Shown here in pieces: positions 44,146 to 51,793 of a stretch of DNA of 64,000 nt. The notes beneath the pieces were generated by a model, which was not told the DNA's origin, did not search any database, and worked only from the letters and a program-made list of their open reading frames with translations. The stretch is from positions 2,790,001 through 2,854,000 of the forward strand of contig OY970120.1 in assembly GCA_963705885.1 (NCBI GenBank), written 5' to 3'. Every line of letters begins with the position of its first letter. Position 1 is the first letter of the stretch. The translations under genes were made by a program, and so were the position numbers. This DNA is from MFD01275-c22 sp963705885. GTDB taxonomy: Bacteria > Actinomycetota > Actinomycetes > JACCUZ01.

Positions 44146-45528
44146 TCAGAACGGAGGGTCATCGCGAGGGCCGACGGGAGGGTCAGCTCCCGGCGAGTCG
44201 GGCTTGAGCGGCGCTCCTGGCGGCGGATCCGCGGCGGGAGCATCGGGCGGCTCGAGGACCGGCGGCAGCCGGTCGCGGTAGGTGTGGCCGCTCGGCGTCG
44301 TCCAGAGGTAGTCACCGTCGGGGAGCTGCTCGCAGGACCACCCCGGCGAGTGCTTGGCGAGATGGTCGGGCACGCACATCGGACCGAGGTTGACCTCGGC
44401 CGTCGGCCCCTGCGGGAACGGCATGGTGTGGTCGATGTGGCACCTGGCCGCCGGCACGCGGCACCCGGGCTGGCGGCACCGCTGGTGCTTGGCGACGACC
44501 TTGTCCGCGAGCGACTGCGGTGGGCGGTAGGTCGTCGTGCCGTAGTCCAGCAGCGTGCCTGAGCGTGGGTCGGTGAGGATGCGGGTCCAGTTGGCGTCGC
44601 CGGCGATCTCACGGGCGAGCTCGGCCGGGATCGGCCCGACACCGGCCAGCTCGCCGGGGCAGTCGTCGAGCCCGAGCAGGGTGGTCGCGGCGACCGTCAC
44701 CTGCAGGTGGGGCCGGCGACCGTGCCGGCGCGGAAGGTCGTCGCGGGCCAGCGTCAGCTCACCGACGTCGCAGAGCACGTCGGCCCGGCGCTGGACCAGG
44801 GTGCGCGGGTCGTCGGGGGCCTTCGCCTGCTCGGCGAGCGCCGTGAGGCCTTCGTAGACAGCCAGGGCGTGGTCGGCCCGGAGGTAGGCCCAGAGCCCGG
44901 CCATGCCGTCCGCCATCGGGACCAGCTCGACCCGCCGGTCAGCGACGGAACGCTCGTGCCGCCTGCGCGCCGCCGCGGCGTCGACCCGCAGCACCGCGCG
45001 GCCCACCGACTCCTTGAACCCGCCGAGCACCTGCTCGTGCGCCCGTGGCAGCACACGGTCCTCCACGGCTCGGGCCTGCTCCGGATCGAGGTCACGCACA
45101 GCGTCCGCGAGCGCCTGCACCTTGCGCAGGTCGACACGGCCCGCCGCCATCGCGCCCCGAGCTCCCGGGAGCCGCTCGAGCTGGAGGGCCAGGTCGAGGC
45201 GGTGCTCGGCCGTGCGCCGGGAGACCTTCAGCTCGAGGGCCACCTCGTGCGCCGCGAACCGCGACACCCCGCCCACGGCCGACCGGTCCTCCGCACCGGA
45301 GACCTCCGACGCCGCCGTCGGCCTCCGGTGCGCCAGCTCGGCAATGGCGTCCATCTGGCGCGAGGCCGTCCACGACGCCTGCCGCTCCGTGGCCCCCAGG
45401 TAGGACACGAGGTCGTAGCCCGAGAGCTCGCGAGGATCGTGGTCCGCGAGCAGGCGAGCGAGCTCGGCTCCCGGCGGGAGCCCCTCGAGCGCGGCCGTCC
45501 GCGAGTCGGGTGACGTCGTGTCGAACAT
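44146..45528 (-). CDS. HNH endonuclease domain protein of the DUF222/13E12 repeat family
   Basis: The 460-residue protein has an N-terminal DUF222 region (GYDLVSYLGATERQASWTAS, then AAHEVALELKVSRRTAEHRL). It ends in an HNH nuclease: CRQPGC at 351-356, CHIDHTMPF at 363-371, then N380, C385 and H389. The long C-terminal tail is Pro/Asp-rich. This is the 13E12 repeat family expanded in Mycobacterium and other actinobacteria, whose role is unsettled. Its ATG at 45528 lies inside a perfect LexA-type site (45521-45536), so expression after DNA damage is expected. A 13E12 gene (Rv1702c) also sits in the equivalent region of M. tuberculosis. Confidence 0.88.
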   Translation of the reverse strand: MFDTTSPDSRTAALEGLPPGAELARLLADHDPRELSGYDLVSYLGATERQASWTASRQMDAIAELAHRRPTAASEVSGAEDRSAVGGVSRFAAHEVALELKVSRRTAEHRLDLALQLERLPGARGAMAAGRVDLRKVQALADAVRDLDPEQARAVEDRVLPRAHEQVLGGFKESVGRAVLRVDAAAARRRHERSVADRRVELVPMADGMAGLWAYLRADHALAVYEGLTALAEQAKAPDDPRTLVQRRADVLCDVGELTLARDDLPRRHGRRPHLQVTVAATTLLGLDDCPGELAGVGPIPAELAREIAGDANWTRILTDPRSGTLLDYGTTTYRPPQSLADKVVAKHQRCRQPGCRVPAARCHIDHTMPFPQGPTAEVNLGPMCVPDHLAKHSPGWSCEQLPDGDYLWTTPSGHTYRDRLPPVLEPPDAPAADPPPGAPLKPDSPGADPPVGPRDDPPF

Positions 45529-45536
45529 GTGTTCGA
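45521..45536 (-). promoter_or_regulatory. SOS box (LexA operator) over the start codon
   Basis: TCGAACATGTGTTCGA has exact half-sites of the actinobacterial LexA consensus TCGAAC-N4-GTTCGA. It covers the start codon of the HNH gene (45526-45528). LexA binding here would block expression until DNA damage. Confidence 0.8.
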
Positions 45537-45577
45537 TCCTAGTGAGATCGACCCGACCCGCCGCGGAGTTGTCCCCA

Positions 45578-45642
45578 GGGGACGACGACAGGGGACGGCG
45601 ACCGGGGACGGCGACCGGGGACGGCGACCGGGGACGGCGACC
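45578..45642. repeat. 13-bp tandem repeat, five units
   Basis: Four exact units of GGGGACGGCGACC occupy 45591-45642, preceded by a two-mismatch unit at 45578-45590. They lie between the divergent HNH and DUF1801 genes, so they change promoter spacing if the number varies. Confidence 0.88.
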
Positions 45643-45711
45643 GGCGGGGACCCGCTGGGCAGCGCGCCCGGAGCCTGGCCCGGTGTCCGCGCCCCGGCCT
45701 ACTGTCGGGGC

Positions 45712-46161
45712 ATGCGCAGCGAGGCCAGCACCGTCCAGCAGTACCTCGACGAGCTCGACGACGCGCAGCGCGCCGAGATCGAGCCGGTCTACCGGGCCGT
45801 CCACGACGCCATGCCCGAGGGCTACGACGAGGGCATGGCCTGGGGCATGATCACGTGGTCGGTCCCGCTCGCCGACTTCCCCGACACCTACAACGGCGAG
45901 CCGCTCTGCTACGTCTCGCTGGCCGCGCAGAAGCGGCACAACGCGCTCTACCTCATGGGCCTCCACAGCGACAGCGCGCAGGCCGCGGAGTTCCGCGACC
46001 GCTGGACCGAGGACGGCCGCAGGCTCGACATGGGCAAGAGCTGCCTGCGCTTCCGAAGGGCCGACGACCTCCGGCTGGACCTCGTCACCGACGCCGTCGC
46101 CGCCACACCGCCCGAGACGATGATGGCCCTTCACGAGCGGGCCCACGCCGAGCGCCGCTGA
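45712..46161 (+). CDS. DUF1801 domain protein
   Basis: A 149-residue DUF1801 protein: STVQQYLDELDDAQRAEIEPVYRAVHDAMPEGYDEGMAWGMITWSVPL, then YVSLAAQKRHNALYLMGL and MGKSCLRFRRADDL. The fold is that of the YdhG/FrataxIn-like family; some members are linked to iron or to stress, but none is well studied. The ATG at 45712 is preferred because the upstream open frame is made of the 13-bp repeat. Confidence 0.82.
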   Translation: MRSEASTVQQYLDELDDAQRAEIEPVYRAVHDAMPEGYDEGMAWGMITWSVPLADFPDTYNGEPLCYVSLAAQKRHNALYLMGLHSDSAQAAEFRDRWTEDGRRLDMGKSCLRFRRADDLRLDLVTDAVAATPPETMMALHERAHAERR

Positions 46162-46184
46162 CCCGGCCTTGCCGGCGACTCCTC

Positions 46185-46213
46185 CCTGCTGACTGCCCCG
46201 CGACGTCAGCAGG
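46185..46213. terminator. bidirectional terminator-like hairpin
   Basis: CCTGCTGAC (46185-46193) pairs perfectly with GTCAGCAGG (46205-46213) around an 11-base loop. It lies in the 64-bp gap between the convergent DUF1801 and pseudouridine synthase genes. No T-run, so its action as a terminator is presumed from position. Confidence 0.5.
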
Positions 46214-46225
46214 CAGTCTGCCCGG

Positions 46226-46960
46226 TCACAGCCCCACAGCGGCGTAGAGCGCGCCGATCTCCTGCTGGCTGAGCCGCCGGTGCTTCCCGGGCCTCAGGGT
46301 GCCCAACGTGATCGGGCCCACCTGCGTGCGCACCAGCCGCGAGACCGGGTGACCGACCTCGGCGAGCATCCGGCGTACGACGTGCCGGCGCCCCTCGTGC
46401 AGCGCCACCTCGACCATCACGCGGTTCCCCACCGTGCTCACCAGCTTGAACGAGTCGGCCTGCACCACGCCGTCCTCGAGCTCGATGCCGTCGCGCAGCC
46501 GGCGACCCACGTCGCGAGCGACCGGCCCGACGACCTCCGCGAGGTAGGTCTTCTCCACGCCGTACGACGGGTGGGCCAGCCGATGCGCGAGGTCGCCGTC
46601 GTTGGTCAGCAGGATCAGGCCCTCGGTGTCGACGTCGAGCCGCCCGACGTTGAACAGCCGCGCCGAGCGGTCGGCCACGTAGTCGGCGAGCGACGGTCGG
46701 CCCTCCGGGTCGCTCATCGTGCTCACGACGCCGATCGGCTTGTTCAGCGCGAGGTAGACGTGGTCGGGGGCCGACGCGATCCGCATGCCGTCGACCTTGA
46801 TGACGGCGGTGTCGGGGTCGACCCGCATGCCCTGGACGCGCACGACCGACCCGTCGACCTCGACCCTGCCCTCCTCGATGAGGCGCTCGCAGGCGCGGCG
46901 GCTGCCGAGCCCGGCGCCCGCGAGGACCCGCTGCAGCCGGATGCCCTGCTCATCGCTCAC
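46226..46960 (-). CDS. RluB/RsuA-type pseudouridine synthase
   Basis: The 244-residue enzyme has an N-terminal S4 RNA-binding domain (RLQRVLAGAGLGSRRACERLIEEGRVEVDG) and the catalytic GRLDVDTEGLILLTNDG with its active-site aspartate. The family C-terminal block EGRRHVVRRMLAEVGHPVSRLVRTQVG follows. It modifies ribosomal RNA, probably 23S. The GTG at 46960 overlaps the scpB stop (GTGA). Position after scpAB matches Rv1711. Confidence 0.93.
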   Translation of the reverse strand: MSDEQGIRLQRVLAGAGLGSRRACERLIEEGRVEVDGSVVRVQGMRVDPDTAVIKVDGMRIASAPDHVYLALNKPIGVVSTMSDPEGRPSLADYVADRSARLFNVGRLDVDTEGLILLTNDGDLAHRLAHPSYGVEKTYLAEVVGPVARDVGRRLRDGIELEDGVVQADSFKLVSTVGNRVMVEVALHEGRRHVVRRMLAEVGHPVSRLVRTQVGPITLGTLRPGKHRRLSQQEIGALYAAVGL

Positions 46961-47553
46961 GCCGACGACATCTCGTCGAGGGTGTCCATGTCCGGCAGGA
47001 ACGGGGCCAGCTCGGGCAGCTCGTCGATGCTGTGCAGCCCGAGCCGCTCCAGGAAGTGGGAGGTGGTGCGGTAGAGGATCGCCCCGCCGTCGCCCAGGCC
47101 CTCGTCGCGCCCGGCCTCCTGGACCAGACCGCGGGCGACCAGCGTGCGGATCACGCCGTCGACGTTCACGCCGCGCACCGCGGACACCCGGGCCCGGGTG
47201 ACCGGCTGCCGGTAGGCGACGACGGCGAGCGTCTCGAGCGCCGCCTGGGTCAGCCGCGCCTGCTGCCCGTCCAGGACGAACCGCTCGACGTACGCCGTGC
47301 ACGTCGCCCGCGTGTAGTAGCGCCACCCGCCGGCCACCTGGCGCAGCTCGAACCCCCGGCCGGACTCGTCGTAGTCCGCCGCCAGCTCCCCCAGCGCCGC
47401 GAGCACCTCGTCGGTCGGCCGTTCGGTGACCTGGGCGAGCAGCACCTCGCTGACCGGCTCGTCGACGACCATGAGGATCGCCTCGAGCGCCGTGCGCAGC
47501 TGCGGCCCGTCGTCGTCGACGTGGCCGAAGGGCTCGTCGGGCTGGTCAGTCAT
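46957..47553 (-). CDS. scpB: segregation and condensation protein ScpB
   Basis: A 198-residue winged-helix protein, partner of ScpA and SMC in chromosome condensation. Visible are LRTALEAILMVVDEPVSEVLLAQV, RFVLDGQQARLTQAALETLAVVAYRQPVTRARVSAVRGVNVDGVIRTLV and YRTTSHFLERLGLHSIDELPELAPFLP, all standard ScpB blocks. The start overlaps the end of scpA by eight bases; the stop overlaps the pseudouridine synthase start. Confidence 0.95.
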   Translation of the reverse strand: MTDQPDEPFGHVDDDGPQLRTALEAILMVVDEPVSEVLLAQVTERPTDEVLAALGELAADYDESGRGFELRQVAGGWRYYTRATCTAYVERFVLDGQQARLTQAALETLAVVAYRQPVTRARVSAVRGVNVDGVIRTLVARGLVQEAGRDEGLGDGGAILYRTTSHFLERLGLHSIDELPELAPFLPDMDTLDEMSSA

Positions 47554-48469
47554 CGTCGCTCTCCTGTACGGAATCCACGGTGTCCGGCTGCGCGACGTCC
47601 GTCGCGTCGTCGGGCGGGTCGGGCTCGTCGAACTCGTCGGGCACCTCGACCTCGCCCTCGTCGGTGCCGGTCCAGCGGATATGGAGCTCGCCGAGCGGCG
47701 ACACCTGGTCGAAGACGACGGCTCCCTCGCGGTAGAGCTCGAGGAGCGCGAGGAACCGCGCGACGACGACGAGCGTCCCCTCGCAGTCGGCGGTCAGGGC
47801 GCGGAAGGTGCTCGACCGCGACCGGCGCAGCGCCGTGACCATGATCGCCGCCTGCTCCCGGACGCTGACGGCCGGGGCGTGCAGGTGGTCCATCGACACG
47901 GTCGGCACCGGCCTGGGCGCGAGCGTTCGCGCGGCCAGGGCCGCGAACTCCTGCGGGCCCAGACCGAGCAGCACCTCGGGGAGCAGGCCGGCCAGGTGCG
48001 GCTCCAGGCTGACGGCACGCGGGAAGCGGCCCGCCTCGGCGGCCATGCGTCCGGAGAAGACCGCCGCCACCTGCTTGTACGCGCGGTACTGCAGGAGCCG
48101 GGCGAAGAGCAGGTCGCGCGCCTCGAGCAGCGCGAGGTCCTCCTCGTCGTCCACCTCGCCGCTGGGCAGCAGCCGGGCCGCCTTGAGGTCGAGCAGGGTG
48201 GCCGCGACGACGAGGAACTCGGTGGCCTGCCCCAGGTCCCACTCGGCGCCCTTGCCCTTGATGTGGGCGATGAACTCGTCGGTGACCTTCGACAGCGCCA
48301 CCTCGGTGACGTCGAGCTTGTGCTTGGAGATCAGTCCGAGCAGCAGGTCGAACGGCCCCTCGAAGAGCTCTCCGAGGTGCACGTGGAACCCGTCGACGGA
48401 CGCCTGCCCCTGCGCCTCGTCGGACACGGTCCCCTCGCTCACCCCGGCACGGTAGTCCAGCACCGGCAC
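47546..48469 (-). CDS. scpA: segregation and condensation protein ScpA
   Basis: The kleisin ScpA bridges SMC heads with ScpB. The protein of about 300 residues has the kleisin N terminus (FEGPFDLLLGLISKHKLDVTEVALSKVTDEFIAHI) and the C-terminal winged helix (LVVVARFLALLELYREGAVVFDQVSPLGELHIRW), followed by an acidic tail. The start is uncertain: GTG at 48469 (307 residues) or GTG at 48442 (298 residues); neither has a good ribosome site and family similarity begins after both. Confidence 0.94.
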   Translation of the reverse strand: MPVLDYRAGVSEGTVSDEAQGQASVDGFHVHLGELFEGPFDLLLGLISKHKLDVTEVALSKVTDEFIAHIKGKGAEWDLGQATEFLVVAATLLDLKAARLLPSGEVDDEEDLALLEARDLLFARLLQYRAYKQVAAVFSGRMAAEAGRFPRAVSLEPHLAGLLPEVLLGLGPQEFAALAARTLAPRPVPTVSMDHLHAPAVSVREQAAIMVTALRRSRSSTFRALTADCEGTLVVVARFLALLELYREGAVVFDQVSPLGELHIRWTGTDEGEVEVPDEFDEPDPPDDATDVAQPDTVDSVQESDDD

Positions 48470-48483
48470 CGGCGAGAAACCGA

Positions 48484-48810
48484 TCAGGTCCCGCGCAGCC
48501 GCTGCACGACCACGCTGTCCTCGCCGTGGGACTCGAGGTCGATGAGCATCTCGGCGACCGCCTCGCGGACCAGCCGCCCGCGGTCGACCGCCACACCGTG
48601 CTCGGCCCGCAGCACCAGCCGGGCCTGCTCGAGGGCGACGAGCTCCTCCGGGCTCACGTAGACGGTGATCTTCTCGTCGTGGCGCTCGCGCCCCGAGGTC
48701 CGGGTGGCCGCCGGCCGCAGCCGGCGCACGAGCGCCGTCGGCCCCTCGGTGCCCTCGACGTCGTCGGGGCTCCCGGCGCCGGCCTCGGAGGCCTCCGGCG
48801 TGCTGGTCAC
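48484..48810 (-). CDS. conserved small protein between parA and scpA
   Basis: A 108-residue protein with a disordered acidic N-terminal half (STPEASEAGAGSPDDVEGTE) and a conserved-looking C-terminal half. That half reads EKITVYVSPEELVALEQARLVL, then DRGRLVREAVAEMLIDLESHG, a ribbon-helix-helix-like strand and two helices. It may be a DNA-binding accessory to ParA, in place of ParB, which is not adjacent. The GTG at 48810 overlaps the parA stop; a GTG at 48822 is also possible. Functional assignment is inference. Confidence 0.72.
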   Translation of the reverse strand: MTSTPEASEAGAGSPDDVEGTEGPTALVRRLRPAATRTSGRERHDEKITVYVSPEELVALEQARLVLRAEHGVAVDRGRLVREAVAEMLIDLESHGEDSVVVQRLRGT

Positions 48811-49820
48811 GTGCCCGGGCACCGCGAGAGCACCTCCCTCGCGAGCTGTCGGTAGGAGTAGGCGCCGCCCGAGGACGTCGCGAACGTGGTGATCGGCTCG
48901 CCGGCCACCGTGGTCTCGGGGAAGCGCACCGTGCGGCTGATCGCCGTGTGGAACACCTTGTCCTCGAAGGCCTCGACCAGCCGGGCCAGCACCTCGCGGC
49001 TGTGCACCGTGCGCGCGTCGTACATCGTGGCCACCAGGCCGTCGATCTCGAGCTCGGGGTTGAGCCGGTCCTGCACCTTCTGGATCGTCTCGACGAGCAT
49101 CGCGACGCCGCGCAGCGCGAAGAACTCGGTCTCGAGCGGGACGATGACCCCGTCGGCGGCCGTGAGGGCGTTGACGGTCAGCAGCCCCAGCGACGGCTGG
49201 CAGTCGATGATGACGAAGTCGTAGTCGGCCACCGCCGGCGCCAGCGCCCGGGAGAGCACCTGCTCACGGGCGACCTCGGTCACCAGCTGCACCTCGGCCG
49301 CCGAGAGGTCGATGTTGCTGGGCAGCAGGTCCAGGCCGGGGACGTCGGACTTCAGCACGATGTCCTCGAACGACGTCTCCCGGTCCATCAGCAGGTCGTA
49401 GACGCTGTTCTTGATGTCATAGGGGTTCACCCCGAGCCCGACCGACAGCGAGCCCTGCGGGTCGAAGTCGACCAGCAGCACCTTGCGGCCGTACTCCGCG
49501 AGCGCCGCCCCGAGGTTGATCGTGGTCGTCGTCTTGCCGACGCCGCCCTTCTGGTTGCACATCGCGACGACGCGGGCGGGGCCGTGGGTCTCGCGCGGCG
49601 CCGGCTCGGGGAACAGCGGCATGGGTCGGCCCGTGGGCCCGATCGGCCGGCTGCTCGCGACCGGCGCCGGGGTCGGCTGCTCGGTGGTCGCGACCGCCGG
49701 GGCGCCGGCCGAGGTCGTGAGCACCACCGGTGGGACCGGCACGTGGTCGTCGACGCCGGGCTGCTCGCGCTGCTCGCGCGGTTCGACGTCCTCGCGGGGG
49801 ATGAACGGCTGCGTGCTCAC
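48807..49820 (-). CDS. ParA/Soj-family ATPase
   Basis: The 337-residue protein has a disordered Pro-rich N-terminal extension of about 80 residues and then a MinD/ParA ATPase. Its deviant Walker A is CNQKGGVGKTTTTINL (KGGVGKTT at 91-98), with LLVDFDPQGSLSVGLG and FVIIDCQPSLGLLTVNAL. The neighbour scpA makes this the second chromosomal ParA-like protein found beside scpAB in actinobacteria (Rv1708 position), not the oriC Soj. GTG at 49820; a GAGG site lies just upstream. Role in segregation or positioning is presumed. Confidence 0.9.
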   Translation of the reverse strand: MSTQPFIPREDVEPREQREQPGVDDHVPVPPVVLTTSAGAPAVATTEQPTPAPVASSRPIGPTGRPMPLFPEPAPRETHGPARVVAMCNQKGGVGKTTTTINLGAALAEYGRKVLLVDFDPQGSLSVGLGVNPYDIKNSVYDLLMDRETSFEDIVLKSDVPGLDLLPSNIDLSAAEVQLVTEVAREQVLSRALAPAVADYDFVIIDCQPSLGLLTVNALTAADGVIVPLETEFFALRGVAMLVETIQKVQDRLNPELEIDGLVATMYDARTVHSREVLARLVEAFEDKVFHTAISRTVRFPETTVAGEPITTFATSSGGAYSYRQLAREVLSRCPGT

Positions 49821-49991
49821 AATGGGCCTCGCTTTGTCGACTCGTCGGCCTGTCGCCGTACCGACCTTCGCCGTCGACAGTAGGTACGCGGGCCGCGCTG
49901 ACGAAGCCGCCACGCCGAGGGCCCGGGACTTCTCGGCACGGTTCGGCACCAGGGGGTTGGGTCCGGCCGAGGTTCTGCCGAGACTCCCCGG

Positions 49992-50825
49992 GTGCCTCCT
50001 ACCCCGCGCGTCGCCCTGACCGCCGCCGCCCTGGCCCTGCTCGCGGGGGCCCTGACCGGCTCGCCCGCGGCGGCCGCACCCGTCGCCCCGTCGGCCTCCG
50101 CCGTCGTGCGCGGCGGCGACGTCTCGTGGCCGCAGTGCCCCGTCGGCATGGGCATCCCGACGCGGCGATCGCTCGGCCTGCCGCTGCCCGGCGCCAGGGC
50201 GCAGTTCGTCGTCCTGGGGCTGACCAACGGCCCGGCCTTCACCCGCAACCCGTGCCTTGCCACGCAGGTCGCCTGGGCACGGCAGCGCGCGCTGCCGGCG
50301 TCGGCCTACGCCGTGGCCACGTTCCCCACCACCCGCCAGCTCGCGAGGCACGGCACGACCGGGCCGTACGCCGGGGTCTCGCGGCGCTCGCAGCTGCGCA
50401 ACGTCGGCCACGCCCAGGGCCGATACAACCTGCGACGGCTGGAGCGCGTCGGCCTGACGGTCCCGCACGTCTGGATCGACGTGGAGCACTACTCGGTGCG
50501 GCCGTGGACGAGGGACAAGCGGGACAACCGCGCCGTCGTGCGCGGCATCGTCCGGGCCTACCAGGACGCCGGGCTCTCGACCGGCTTCTACTCCACGACC
50601 CTGCAGTGGTCCTCGATCGTCGGGGCGGCGCGCTGGGGCCTGCCCGAGTGGCACACGGCCGGGCCGCGCAGCAGGGCCGTCGCGCTCAGCCGGTGCCGCG
50701 AGCCGTCGTTCCAGGGCGGGCCGACGGTGCTGGCCCAGTGGTGGACCGACACCCGCGACCACGACCTGGTCTGCCCCACCGGCCCGGCCTCGGCATCGAT
50801 GGCGGACTTCTTCGCCGAGCACTGA
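49992..50825 (+). CDS. secreted DUF1906/glycoside hydrolase 25-like protein
   Basis: A 277-residue exported protein. Its signal peptide ends near AAAAP at about residue 30. The mature part starts GGDVSWPQCPVG and has a TIM-barrel-like plan with GLTNGPAFTRNPCLATQVAWARQ, VWIDVEHYSV with an acidic pair typical of muramidase-like active sites, AYQDAGLSTGFYSTTLQW, and LAQWWTDTRDHDLVCP. This resembles GH25-like or DUF1906 domains, so cell-wall binding or hydrolysis is possible. The GTG at 49992 is the only start giving the whole signal peptide. Confidence 0.78.
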   Translation: MPPTPRVALTAAALALLAGALTGSPAAAAPVAPSASAVVRGGDVSWPQCPVGMGIPTRRSLGLPLPGARAQFVVLGLTNGPAFTRNPCLATQVAWARQRALPASAYAVATFPTTRQLARHGTTGPYAGVSRRSQLRNVGHAQGRYNLRRLERVGLTVPHVWIDVEHYSVRPWTRDKRDNRAVVRGIVRAYQDAGLSTGFYSTTLQWSSIVGAARWGLPEWHTAGPRSRAVALSRCREPSFQGGPTVLAQWWTDTRDHDLVCPTGPASASMADFFAEH

Positions 50826-50842
50826 CGCACCCGGGTCAGGAC

Positions 50843-51781
50843 TCAGCGGGCGCGCGGGTGCGCCGTCGCGTAGACCTCGCGGAGCCGGTCGACGGTCACC
50901 AGCGTGTAGACCTGCGTGGTCGTCACGGAGGCGTGGCCGAGCAGCTCCTGGACGACCCGCACGTCGGCGCCGCCGTCGAGCAGGTGGGTCGCAAAGGAGT
51001 GCCGCAGCGTGTGCGGGGACACCTCGCGGGTGATGCCGGCCCGCTCGGCGGCCGCGCGCAGCACGGTCCAGGCGCTCTGCCGGGACAGGCGACCACCGCG
51101 CGCGTTGAGGAACAGCGCGGGCGACCCGGTGCCGGCCCCGGCGAGCGCCGGGCGGCCGCGGACCAGGTAGGCGGCGACCGCCTGCCGCGCGAAGGACCCG
51201 ACCGGGACGACGCGCTCCTTGCTGCCCTTGCCCAGCAGCCGCACCGTGCCCTGGTCGGTGTCCAGCTCGTCGACGTCGAGCCCGACGGCCTCCGAGATGC
51301 GGGCGCCGCAGCCGTACAGCAGCTCCAGGAGCGCGCGGTCGCGCAGCGCGCGGGGGGTCTGCTCGGCCCCGGCCGCCTCCAGCAGCGCCTCGACGGACTC
51401 GACCGAGATCGCCTTGGGCAGCCGCTTCGGCGGGGCCGGCGGCCGCACCGACCGGGCCGGGTCGTCGGTGGCCAGACCCTCGCGGAGCAGGAAGCGGTGC
51501 AGCCCGCGCACCGCGACGACGGCGCGGGCCGCGGAGTTCGCCGCCAGCGGCGGGTGCTCGTCGTCGCCCTCGCGCAGCGCCACCAGGAAGGACGCCACGT
51601 GCGCCTCACCGACCGCGTCCGGCGCCCGTACGTCGGCACCCGCGAGGTGCAGGACGTAGCGCCGCAGGTCGCGCCGGTAGGACGCCAGGGTGTTCGGCGC
51701 CAGACCGCGCTCGACGGCGAGGTGGTCGAGGTAGCTGCGGAGCGCGACCTGCAGGGTCGACGCCTCAGCCGTGGCGGGCAC
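50843..51781 (-). CDS. xerD: tyrosine recombinase XerD
   Basis: The 312-residue recombinase has an N-terminal SAM-like domain (LRSYLDHLAVERGLAPNTLASYRRDLRRY). Its catalytic residues are R161 (GARISE), K185, H257 and R260 (HTLRHSFATH), H283 (LGHASVTTTQ) and Y292. XerD with XerC resolves chromosome dimers at dif. The position near pyrG and scpAB is that of the chromosomal XerD of actinobacteria (Rv1701), not a phage integrase. Confidence 0.93.
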   Translation of the reverse strand: MPATAEASTLQVALRSYLDHLAVERGLAPNTLASYRRDLRRYVLHLAGADVRAPDAVGEAHVASFLVALREGDDEHPPLAANSAARAVVAVRGLHRFLLREGLATDDPARSVRPPAPPKRLPKAISVESVEALLEAAGAEQTPRALRDRALLELLYGCGARISEAVGLDVDELDTDQGTVRLLGKGSKERVVPVGSFARQAVAAYLVRGRPALAGAGTGSPALFLNARGGRLSRQSAWTVLRAAAERAGITREVSPHTLRHSFATHLLDGGADVRVVQELLGHASVTTTQVYTLVTVDRLREVYATAHPRAR

Positions 51782-51793
51782 GCAGGTCCCGGG

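Noticed and set aside
44146..45528. HNH gene as a homing endonuclease, intein or insertion sequence
   Set aside because: DUF222 N-terminal region marks the free-standing 13E12 family; no terminal inverted repeats or split host gene were found.
45578..45642. CRISPR-like array
   Set aside because: The 13-bp units are directly adjacent with no spacers and no cas genes are present.
48807..49820. ParA as evidence of an integrated plasmid
   Set aside because: It adjoins scpA and scpB in the conserved chromosomal order; no ParB, parS-like site or replication gene is near.
50843..51781. Phage or island integrase
   Set aside because: Catalytic residues and neighbours fit chromosomal XerD; no att-like repeats or phage genes nearby.
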